Shown here in pieces: positions 8,201 through 14,198 of a stretch of 16,156 bases of DNA. The stretch comes from Muribaculaceae bacterium (lineage in GTDB: Bacteria > Bacteroidota > Bacteroidia > Bacteroidales > Muribaculaceae), in assembly GCA_029056365.1 (NCBI GenBank), contig JAIDBM010000025.1, forward strand, positions 1 through 16,156. Reading direction: 5' to 3'. The notes under the pieces were generated by a model. It searched no databases. It was not told the origin of the DNA and saw nothing but the letters and a program-made list of their open reading frames with translations. The position numbers and the translations under genes are program-made. Positions within the stretch are counted from its first letter, which is position 1. Every line of letters begins with the position of its first letter.

Positions 8201-9788
8201 CGACATGGAAGGCGACATCTATGCCGACTCCCTGCAGATAAAAATCGACTTCACCAACACCCGATACAGCGCATCCGACAGCATCCGCCTCCGTCCGGGC
8301 CTGATTGAAGTCAAAAACGTTACAGTAAAAGACCCCGAAGGACACACCGCCCTTCTGAACGGCACTGTAAAGCACAAATTCTTCAAAGAACCGGTGTTCG
8401 ACTTCGCCGTGACCGATGCCCGAAACTTCCTGAGCTACGATGTGGATTCGAAACTCAGCCCCGACTGGTACGGACGTGTATACGGCAACGGCTCGGCATT
8501 CATAAACGGATGGCCGGGTGTGGTGAACATCAGCGTGAGCATGACCACAGCCCCGCGTTCCCGATTCACCTTTGTGCTCTCCGACCAGCTGATTGCCGAT
8601 GAGTATTCGTTTATCACCTTCCGCAAAAAAGCCGGTATTGAAGCCGACACCCCTGAACGACCCGACGATGTGCCCCGGGAGGTTCATCTGGCACGACAGA
8701 AGGCCGCCGAACAAGCCGAAGACTCCCCATCGGCCTACAACATGGACATACAGGTTGACATCACACCCGATGCCGCAATGACCATAGTGATGGACCCCGT
8801 AGGCGGCGATGAAATCAAAGCCACCGGAGCAGGAAACCTGCGCCTTACATACGGTTCTCTGAACAACGACCTCCGCATGTACGGAGTGTACACTCTTGAG
8901 AACGGAAGCTACAACTTTACCCTTCAGGATATCATAATCAAGGATTTCACCATAAACCAGGGCAGTTCGATTGCATTCCACGGCGATCCGTACAACGCCC
9001 AGCTCGACATCAGGGCCGTATATCAGGTGAACGCCAACCTGAGCGACCTCGACGAATCGTTCCTGCAGGACAAAGACCTTAACCGAACCAATGTGCCCGT
9101 ACAGGCGCTGATGATGGTGAAAGGCGACATGCGCCAGCCCGACATCAGTTTCGACCTGCTCTTCCCTACCCTCAACGAAGACATATACCGGAAGGTGCAC
9201 TCGATAGTAAGCACCGACGACATGATGAACCGGCAGATAATATATCTTCTGGCTCTGAACCGCTTCTATACTCCCGACTATATCGCCTCAACCACCAAGG
9301 GAAGCGAAGTGTTCGCTGTTGCATCGAGCACTATCTCAAGCCAGCTCAGCTCGATGCTCGGAAAACTGAGCGACCACTGGAGCATAGCCCCGAATCTGCG
9401 CAGCGACCGGGGCGACTTCAGCGATGTCGAAGTCGACGTGGCCCTTTCAAGCAGGCTGCTCAACAACCGGCTGCTGTTCAACGGAAACTTCGGCTACCGC
9501 GACAAATCGCTGAACACAAATCAGTTTATCGGCGACTTCGACATCGAATACCTGCTCAACCGCAGGGGTTCGTGGCGGCTGAAGGCCTACAACCGGTATA
9601 ACGACCAGAACTACTACGTGCGCACTGCTGCCACGACTCAGGGCATAGGAATTATGTTCCGCAAGGACTTCGACGACTTTTTCAAATTCCTGCGCCCGCG
9701 TCACAAGGCTGCGGAGGCAGCTCCCGCCGATTCGATACCGGCCACCGATGGCACGCAGTTCCAAAAAAACACTGAAGCAGATGAATAG
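5253..9788 (+). CDS. tamB: TamB-like translocation/assembly module protein (DUF490, AsmA-like superfamily)
   Basis: A 1511-residue protein with one N-terminal membrane anchor (about 8-30) after a short basic stretch, then a very long beta-rich periplasmic region and a C-terminal DUF490 domain. Hallmarks of that domain are clear at about 1163-1257: the LRLTYGSLN repeat, YTLENGSYNFTLQ, FTINQGSSIAFHGDPYNAQ and LDIRAVYQVNA. Further on come QIIYLLALNRFY and SSQLSSMLGKL (about 1325-1370) and a strand-rich end. TamB-type proteins span the periplasm as a hydrophobic beta groove and are linked to outer-membrane protein assembly and phospholipid movement to the outer membrane. No TamA/BamA-like barrel partner is encoded in the window. 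It is followed after 57 nt by the ThiE-fold gene and probably heads a five-gene operon. The tail after about 1480 is polar and low in complexity. The length suits Bacteroidota members of the family. Confidence 0.9.
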   Translation: MSRAWKIFRFIAVTLLLVATGLPVGLYIALSTPWAQDQLCRVASEELSALLSTDVKIERVALHPFNRISVYGLSADDDFGNRAMGISEISAGFELRHFLTSGKMVIDYALVDGADINIYKLTPDAPLNIAGILDKLRSKDKSKPPTRFDLKINTVILRNARLRYDVRSIPGRKGFDPNHMSLTGLNLNAYIPRLSNDQYTVEIDRLNFREGKGFVLTDFRTRADVRSNGIDLSGLNVELPNSKIALAPVHLGFNRFEQIPDVISRTLTRIQILNGSNLYLPDLQAIVPVLADVPVHIDIDLLAEASLSEIKIHNLDITDRNGTAGVSMKGNAAHFADTIPVMFDIESLALHGNGMELTRLAAPLLHGKKIPDAIQRLPAFTLKASAEGSPEKGWIEAELATSADAIYICGDYSADNTFRHVAFNADVNVKNINLAQISGQKKLGMVSGALHAHGRVDNGRFTGNAELLCDRLGFNGYDYSGINATLNMDRENIAADISVDDPGVSLRFSGDCYYASKQKRLQATMALDNFDPHSLKLTDRYPGYSLKADISAEAAGSNIDDATGLLTIENISFDGPEKNLALECLQIELDREFDHSELTVNSDILNGQASGNISFSSLVPQISDMVSDVFPVLAGQKPYKNLPNRFNYEFTLSESGSITDFFNIPVKIISPVSISGTIDSNSRHADFSLDAPYLQQGDKIIENTALIARLDGNESEALVYGTTKMPTKKGPLALVFTLDGLQNRIDSHFDWMIERKIPINGKIDFSTLLSRNDDDQSLIVDVDFNRSDITFGNDVWEIKPSRLKYSAGKIAVDNFSLSAPSQTIAIDGIAGADSEDSLRVGLDNVELIEIFETLEIDKALIGGRASGVVTGNALLSKTPVIQTERLYVENIGYNRCTLGNAEVKAHFNNERQSFYLDADIEEPDGRHSHIYGDIFPATESLDISFDADRVRVGFMQPFMSAFASSIDGYASGHARLFGTFKYIDMEGDIYADSLQIKIDFTNTRYSASDSIRLRPGLIEVKNVTVKDPEGHTALLNGTVKHKFFKEPVFDFAVTDARNFLSYDVDSKLSPDWYGRVYGNGSAFINGWPGVVNISVSMTTAPRSRFTFVLSDQLIADEYSFITFRKKAGIEADTPERPDDVPREVHLARQKAAEQAEDSPSAYNMDIQVDITPDAAMTIVMDPVGGDEIKATGAGNLRLTYGSLNNDLRMYGVYTLENGSYNFTLQDIIIKDFTINQGSSIAFHGDPYNAQLDIRAVYQVNANLSDLDESFLQDKDLNRTNVPVQALMMVKGDMRQPDISFDLLFPTLNEDIYRKVHSIVSTDDMMNRQIIYLLALNRFYTPDYIASTTKGSEVFAVASSTISSQLSSMLGKLSDHWSIAPNLRSDRGDFSDVEVDVALSSRLLNNRLLFNGNFGYRDKSLNTNQFIGDFDIEYLLNRRGSWRLKAYNRYNDQNYYVRTAATTQGIGIMFRKDFDDFFKFLRPRHKAAEAAPADSIPATDGTQFQKNTEADE

Positions 9789-9845
9789 CGGTGACGATTA
9801 TCCGTGCCGTCAACAACACAACAAGCAAATTCCATTACAGAACAC

Positions 9846-10427
9846 ATGATACAGATAATAATTCGAAACGAGAGTGAAAAATACAGTGTGGCCGAACTGG
9901 TACAGATGGCTGTTGAAGGCGGTTGCCGCTGGATACGGCTTGACCTCCCGGACGCCGACGAAGCCTTCATGCGTGAACTCGGCGAACTGATAATTCCGCT
10001 TTGCCGCGAGGCGGGTGTGATGCTCACTATCGACGACCAGCCTGAAATCGCACGGAAAGCGGGGCTCCACGGCGTTCATCTCGCCGACAAGAAGTTCAAC
10101 CCCATAGCGCTTCGCGAAGAATTCGGCGCCGAAGCCGTGATTGGAGTCACGGTTTCGGAGGTCAGCTCGGCCATCGCCATGGCTAAAGCCGACATCGACT
10201 ATGTGCAGCTGCCGTCGGACTTCGATGCCGACCGCATAGCCGCATTCATGACCGACCTGCGCGAAATCGACCGCAACTACCCCGTTGTGGCCAATGGCGA
10301 CGACTATGCCGGATGTATCGGCGCCCTGCTGGCTCTGGGAGTATCCGGCGCCGTAATAGGCGCTCCGGTCTACAAGTCTGACAATCCGGTGGAAGCAACC
10401 CGCTCAATTCTCAGCCAACTCGGCTAA
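9846..10427 (+). CDS. ThiE-fold (thiamine phosphate synthase-like) protein lacking the catalytic residues
   Basis: A 193-residue TIM-barrel protein whose strand order and motif spacing follow thiamine phosphate synthase, including TIDDQPEIARKAGLHGVHLA, VIGVTVSEVSSA, DIDYVQL and GVSGAVIGAPV. The working parts of ThiE are missing: the QxRxK motif on the first strands reads WIRLDL, the metal aspartate motif GQxD reads ADKK, the GPxxxTxTK pyrophosphate loop reads LPSDFDAD, and the GIGGI phosphate loop reads ANGDD. It therefore probably does not make thiamine phosphate. Automatic annotation may still name it thiE. I chose ATG at 9846; a GTG at 9804 would add 14 residues not resembling the family start. 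It sits 57 nt after tamB and 14 nt before the PF03706-type gene, and no thiamine gene or TPP riboswitch is nearby. The function is unknown. Confidence 0.75.
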   Translation: MIQIIIRNESEKYSVAELVQMAVEGGCRWIRLDLPDADEAFMRELGELIIPLCREAGVMLTIDDQPEIARKAGLHGVHLADKKFNPIALREEFGAEAVIGVTVSEVSSAIAMAKADIDYVQLPSDFDADRIAAFMTDLREIDRNYPVVANGDDYAGCIGALLALGVSGAVIGAPVYKSDNPVEATRSILSQLG

Positions 10428-10441
10428 GACGGCTCTGAACC

Positions 10442-11473
10442 ATGGCGTCCCAGAAGAGTAATTTCACTTTGCGCATCATACTGCCGGTGTTCATAGGCCT
10501 GGCTGTGGTGGCCTGGCTCTTCCACGATGATTTCAATGCCGAAGTATGGCGCAGCCTGAAATTCGATTTCCATACAGCGGCAGCTATAATTGCCGCAGTG
10601 ATATTCATGGCCGGACGCGATTTCGGCCTGGCCTGGCGTTTCCGCACCATCACCGACCGGCAGCTGTCGTGGCGGCGAGCCTTCAGAGTCGACCTGATGT
10701 GCGCCTTCACATCGGCCATAACACCGTCGGCAGTAGGCGGAAGTGCGCTGGCAGTGTTCTATCTCAACCGCGAGGGAGTGAGTGTGGGACGCGCCACAAC
10801 ACTTACACTGACAACCCTGCTGCTCGACGAATTGTTTTTTGTGGTGTTCTGTCCGGTGCTGTTTCTGCTGTTGCCTTCCGATGCCTTGTTCGGAAGCGGG
10901 CAGCAGAATCTGTTTCTCGACTCGGTGCAGATAGTTTTCTGGCTTGTATATTCCGGCATTGTGGCCTACACCATACTGCTGTTCTGCGGCATACTGCTGT
11001 GGCCACACAAAGTGGAGTGGCTTCTGAACAGGATATTCACCTGGCGGCCACTGCGCCGATGGAGCGCCGGCGTGGCCGAAACCGGCCATAACATCGTGGC
11101 TACATCGGCATGGGTACGGTCGTGCTCGCGCCGCTGGTGGCTTAACGTGTTCGGAGCCACAGTAGTTTCGTGGTTCTCGCGCTATCTGGTTGTGAACGCC
11201 TTGTTCTGGGGTTTCGTTCCGGCAGCCTCGGGTTTTCTTGTGTTCGGACGCCAGTTCGTGGTATGGGTGCTCCTGATGATAAGCCCTACTCCCGGAGGCA
11301 GCGGAGTAAGCGAATGGCTTTTCACCACTTATTACGGCGATCTCATTGGCTCGGCCGGAATGGCTCTGATACTCGCCATGATGTGGCGGCTGCTCAGCTA
11401 TTATGTATATCTGGTGGCAGGCGTACTGCTGCTGCCATCTTATTTCGGTAAACTCAAAAAAGGAAAAAAATGA
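10442..11473 (+). CDS. Lysylphosphatidylglycerol synthase TM-domain/flippase-like membrane protein (PF03706 type)
   Basis: A 343-residue polytopic inner-membrane protein with about eight hydrophobic segments. It carries two family signatures: TPSAVGGSALAVFYLNREG (about 99-117) in the first half and SPTPGGSGVSEWLF (about 280-293) in the second, each a glycine/proline break typical of PF03706 (UPF0104) proteins. The family includes the membrane part of MprF, which moves aminoacyl-lipids across the membrane, and several uncharacterised lipid-related proteins. The C-terminal aminoacyl-transferase domain of MprF is absent, so it cannot be full MprF. The C-terminus is strongly basic (KLKKGKK), consistent with a cytoplasmic end. 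Its stop overlaps the nfeD start as ATGA. A lipid or lipid-linked substrate is inferred from the family and from the tamB neighbour. Confidence 0.82.
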   Translation: MASQKSNFTLRIILPVFIGLAVVAWLFHDDFNAEVWRSLKFDFHTAAAIIAAVIFMAGRDFGLAWRFRTITDRQLSWRRAFRVDLMCAFTSAITPSAVGGSALAVFYLNREGVSVGRATTLTLTTLLLDELFFVVFCPVLFLLLPSDALFGSGQQNLFLDSVQIVFWLVYSGIVAYTILLFCGILLWPHKVEWLLNRIFTWRPLRRWSAGVAETGHNIVATSAWVRSCSRRWWLNVFGATVVSWFSRYLVVNALFWGFVPAASGFLVFGRQFVVWVLLMISPTPGGSGVSEWLFTTYYGDLIGSAGMALILAMMWRLLSYYVYLVAGVLLLPSYFGKLKKGKK

Positions 11474-12807
11474 AATATTCATCGGTCAGACTGTTTTTAT
11501 TGGCGCTGGTACTGATTGTGTCATCGGTTCCGGCCGCCGCACGCCTTGTATACATCCTGCCCATAGAACAGGAAATCGATGCCTCGGCCTGGCAACACAC
11601 GTCGCGTGCATGCGACGAGGCCAGAGAGCTGAACGCCGACTTGTTTGTAGTGAGGCTGAACACTTTCGGAGGCGCCCTCGACGAAGCCGACCGTATACGC
11701 AAGGCAATCATCGCCATGCCCATGCCCACCATGGCCTATGTCGACCACAATGCCGCTTCGGCCGGAGCCATGATAGCCCTGGCATGCGACAGCGTGTTCA
11801 TGGCTCCAGGGTCGAGCATGGGAGCCGTTACTGTGGTCGGTGCCGACGGCAATCCCCTGCCCGACAAATATCAGAGCTACAACCGGGCCATTCTCCGCGC
11901 CACTGCCGAACTGCATGGTAAAAACCCCGACGGAAGCTGGCGCCGCGACCCGGACATCGCTGTCCGTATGGTAGGCCCCGACAGTGTGGTGACATTCACA
12001 GCCGACGAGGCCGTGGCCGCCGGATATGCCGAAGGCGTTGAGCCCTCGCTGAACGATGCCATAGACGCACTCGGATTCAAAGGCGCCGAAATCCGCACCT
12101 TCGCCCCTACTGTCACCGACTCGCTTATCGGCTTTCTGAGCAGCGCCGCAGTACGCGCCATTCTGGTGATGCTTATTCTTGGTGGAATATACATGGAGAT
12201 GCACACTGCCGGACTCGGATTCGCCGGAGCTGTATCGTTTGTAGCCGCAGTGCTGTATTTTCTGCCCATGCTTGTGCTTGGCACGCTGCCCGGATGGATT
12301 GTGATTCTATTTATTGCCGGAGTGGTGCTGATAGCGCTTGAGATTTTTGTAATTCCCGGCTTCGGGGTGTGCGGTGTAAGCGGCATCGCATCGATATTCA
12401 TAGCTCTGTGCGCAGCACTGCTCGACACCGACAGCATAGCCGGCGTGACGGCTTCGCACGTACTTACATCCTGCATGGTGGTGGTGGCCGGACTGCTTAT
12501 GGCCATAGGCCTTGTATGGTATCTTACATCAAGCCACGGTCCGCGCTGGATGCGCCGCAGCAGCGAACTGATGAAAGAACTCAAAGTATCAGATGGCTTC
12601 ATAGGGGTAGACATGAGTCTGGCCGACCTTGTGGGCAGCATGGCCGTAACTGCCACCATGATGCGCCCCGCAGGCAAAATTGTGGTTAACGGACAGATTT
12701 ACGATGCTGTGGCCTCATGCGGATATATCAACGAAGGAGAGTCGGTGAAAATAACCCGTTTTCAAAATGCCCAGCTGTATGTCGAGCCGCTTGAAATCAG
12801 AGTTTGA
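11470..12807 (+). CDS. nfeD: NfeD-type membrane-bound serine protease (ClpP-like domain plus NfeD domain)
   Basis: A 445-residue long-form NfeD protein. A signal peptide or N-terminal anchor (about 5-24, ending VPAAA) leads into a ClpP-like protease domain (about 26-200). Ser97 in NAASAGAMIALACD and Lys133 in PDKYQSYNRA match the Ser-Lys pair known from the archaeal 1510-N protease. Four to five membrane segments follow (about 215-360), then a soluble C-terminal NfeD/OB-fold domain (about 385-445, with GSMAVTATMMRPAGKI and VKITRFQNAQLYVEPL). Long NfeD proteins usually pair with a stomatin/SPFH (slipin) gene and are thought to cut that partner or work with it in membrane microdomains. No slipin gene is present here. 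Its start overlaps the PF03706-type gene and its end overlaps the next membrane gene, so co-expression is very likely. Confidence 0.9.
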   Translation: MKYSSVRLFLLALVLIVSSVPAAARLVYILPIEQEIDASAWQHTSRACDEARELNADLFVVRLNTFGGALDEADRIRKAIIAMPMPTMAYVDHNAASAGAMIALACDSVFMAPGSSMGAVTVVGADGNPLPDKYQSYNRAILRATAELHGKNPDGSWRRDPDIAVRMVGPDSVVTFTADEAVAAGYAEGVEPSLNDAIDALGFKGAEIRTFAPTVTDSLIGFLSSAAVRAILVMLILGGIYMEMHTAGLGFAGAVSFVAAVLYFLPMLVLGTLPGWIVILFIAGVVLIALEIFVIPGFGVCGVSGIASIFIALCAALLDTDSIAGVTASHVLTSCMVVVAGLLMAIGLVWYLTSSHGPRWMRRSSELMKELKVSDGFIGVDMSLADLVGSMAVTATMMRPAGKIVVNGQIYDAVASCGYINEGESVKITRFQNAQLYVEPLEIRV

Positions 12808-14101
12808 GCGCCGCCCGCTGCTCTGGCTCGCCATGCTGGCCGTTGCTGCAGTGTATGCGGTGTCGTATGCCTCGTTTCCTGTGTATATCGACAACTGGCT
12901 GTTCGAGTATTTCTACATCGACAGCAACGGCGGCAGCACCGATTTCAACCTCGGGGCCTGGTTCGGCTTCATGGTAAGGGAATACAACACCGAGAACATC
13001 CGGCTGCCTCAGATTCTCGCTCCTGTAATAAGCCTGCATCTCGACCGGCTCAACTGGCCGGCTTCGATAGTACTTGGCCTGTGCACGGCGGGCATGATAT
13101 TCCTGACTGCCCGACTGGCCTGCGGACGGACATCGGCCATGAATGTGTTTTTCATATGGATTGTTCTTACCGTGGTGCTTCCGTGGCGCAACTGGCTCGC
13201 CGGACAGCTATACGCCATAAACTATATGCCTGCCGCGTTTGTACTGCTGCTTGTAATGTACCTGCTGCGCAAGAGTTCCACGATGAAGCTCCGCTATCTG
13301 CTTCCGCTGCTTTTTCTGGAGATATGGCTGCACGAAACAATCGGCCTGACCCTTGCCTGCGGTATGCTCGGGTACATGATAATGCAAGGTTTCCGGGTGG
13401 GGCCGCGATGGTATATAGCCACCTCGGCCGCGCTGGGATTCGCGCTGCTGCTGGTTTTCGGAGCCGGAATGTCGGTCCGCATCGGCAATGAGGTCAGTTT
13501 CGACATAACGGCCGAAAAAATTGCCTTGAATCTTGTGGTACACTTTGCGTTTTATCTTCTGGCAGTGGCATATCTGCTGTGCCTGACCTTGCAACGCACC
13601 CGCGCTGCCGCCCTCGAACTGCTGCACGACCCTGTGTTTGTAACCGCAGCTGCAAGCGCCATAGCCACAACGGTAATGAATTTTTTCACGCCCTGCCAGA
13701 GCCGGTATGGCTTTTCGGCGCAGCTCACATCTGTAGTGGCGGCAGGAATATTGCTCCGGCAGTACTTCGGCCTGCCGGAGCTGCCGCGATATGCCCGCAA
13801 AGCCACTGCCACGGCTATGTTCGTAGTAATGATTGCATTCTGGAGCTGTGTGGCATGGTATCAACATGCCAAGTATCAGGAATACACCCGCATGATACAA
13901 TGTATGCGACAGGCCGGCGGGGGACGGGTGGAAATGGAATTCGACTACCTCGATAAATCGCAGCCATGGCTGCTGAATATTCCCATGCGGAATCTTATCA
14001 ACTACAGTTATAATACGTACTGTCTGTCGCGCCGCTTTCCGGAAATCGACCGCTCGATCGTGATTGTACGCCCCGACGGAACTGAATACGAGCATGAATA
14101 G
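12767..14101 (+). CDS. Polytopic membrane protein, DUF6056-like
   Basis: A 444-residue protein with roughly ten hydrophobic segments: near 17-36, 100-118, 126-141, 150-166, 178-206, 218-240, 254-279, 288-306, 318-330 and 345-360. An acidic loop after the first segment (YIDNWLFEYFYID) is followed by a soluble C-terminal stretch with YLDKSQPWLLNIP and SIVIVRPDGTEYEHE. The layout and the QSRYGFSAQL block resemble DUF6056 proteins, which have a GT-C-like look and are often found with surface-polysaccharide genes; no catalytic role has been assigned and none is claimed here. It overlaps the end of nfeD in another frame. ATG at 12767 gives a 41-nt overlap and ATG at 12779 a 29-nt overlap; I cannot decide between them. 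It is the last gene before the palindrome at 14125-14166. Medium certainty for the family, high for a real membrane protein. Confidence 0.75.
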   Translation: MPSCMSSRLKSEFERRPLLWLAMLAVAAVYAVSYASFPVYIDNWLFEYFYIDSNGGSTDFNLGAWFGFMVREYNTENIRLPQILAPVISLHLDRLNWPASIVLGLCTAGMIFLTARLACGRTSAMNVFFIWIVLTVVLPWRNWLAGQLYAINYMPAAFVLLLVMYLLRKSSTMKLRYLLPLLFLEIWLHETIGLTLACGMLGYMIMQGFRVGPRWYIATSAALGFALLLVFGAGMSVRIGNEVSFDITAEKIALNLVVHFAFYLLAVAYLLCLTLQRTRAAALELLHDPVFVTAAASAIATTVMNFFTPCQSRYGFSAQLTSVVAAGILLRQYFGLPELPRYARKATATAMFVVMIAFWSCVAWYQHAKYQEYTRMIQCMRQAGGGRVEMEFDYLDKSQPWLLNIPMRNLINYSYNTYCLSRRFPEIDRSIVIVRPDGTEYEHE

Positions 14102-14124
14102 AGGCTCTTTGAGCAGCTATCCAC

Positions 14125-14166
14125 TAACAGAACAGGCCGCACCCATGGGTGCGGCCTGTTCTGTTA
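14125..14166. terminator. Bidirectional terminator, 42-nt perfect palindrome
   Basis: Every base pairs from 14125 to 14166 (21-bp arms), with CCCATGGG at the centre, so the folded RNA would be about a 19-bp stem with a CAUG loop. The outer arms are rich in A on one side and T on the other (AACAGAACAGG and CCTGTTCTGTT), as suits a terminator read from either strand. It lies between the convergent membrane protein and carboxyltransferase genes. Confidence 0.75.
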
Positions 14167-14168
14167 TG

Positions 14169-14188
14169 ACGGTTCGCAATCGAACCGT
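14169..14188. repeat. Small inverted repeat beside the palindrome
   Basis: ACGGTTCG and CGAACCGT form an 8-bp stem with a 4-nt CAAT loop, 10 nt past the stop of the carboxyltransferase gene and directly beside the 42-nt palindrome. It may be an added terminator hairpin for the minus-strand transcript. There is no T tract. Confidence 0.5.
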
Positions 14189-14198
14189 GGTACTGTTA

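Noticed and set aside
7659..9200. A 513-codon open frame on the minus strand inside tamB
   Set aside because: It is fully antisense to the well-supported TamB C-terminal half and its translation (rich in Val, Gly, His and Cys) shows no domain; it is a shadow of biased codons.
9804..9845. GTG start giving 14 extra residues on the ThiE-fold protein
   Set aside because: The extra residues do not resemble the family, and ATG at 9846 begins directly at the first predicted strand.
9789..9845. Possible TPP riboswitch upstream of the ThiE-fold gene
   Set aside because: The 57-nt gap is too short and holds no thi-box sequence that I can recognise.
10424..11482. A 352-codon minus-strand frame
   Set aside because: It mirrors the PF03706-type gene almost exactly, its translation is rich in His, Gln and Arg with no recognisable motif, and the plus-strand gene has clear membrane segments.
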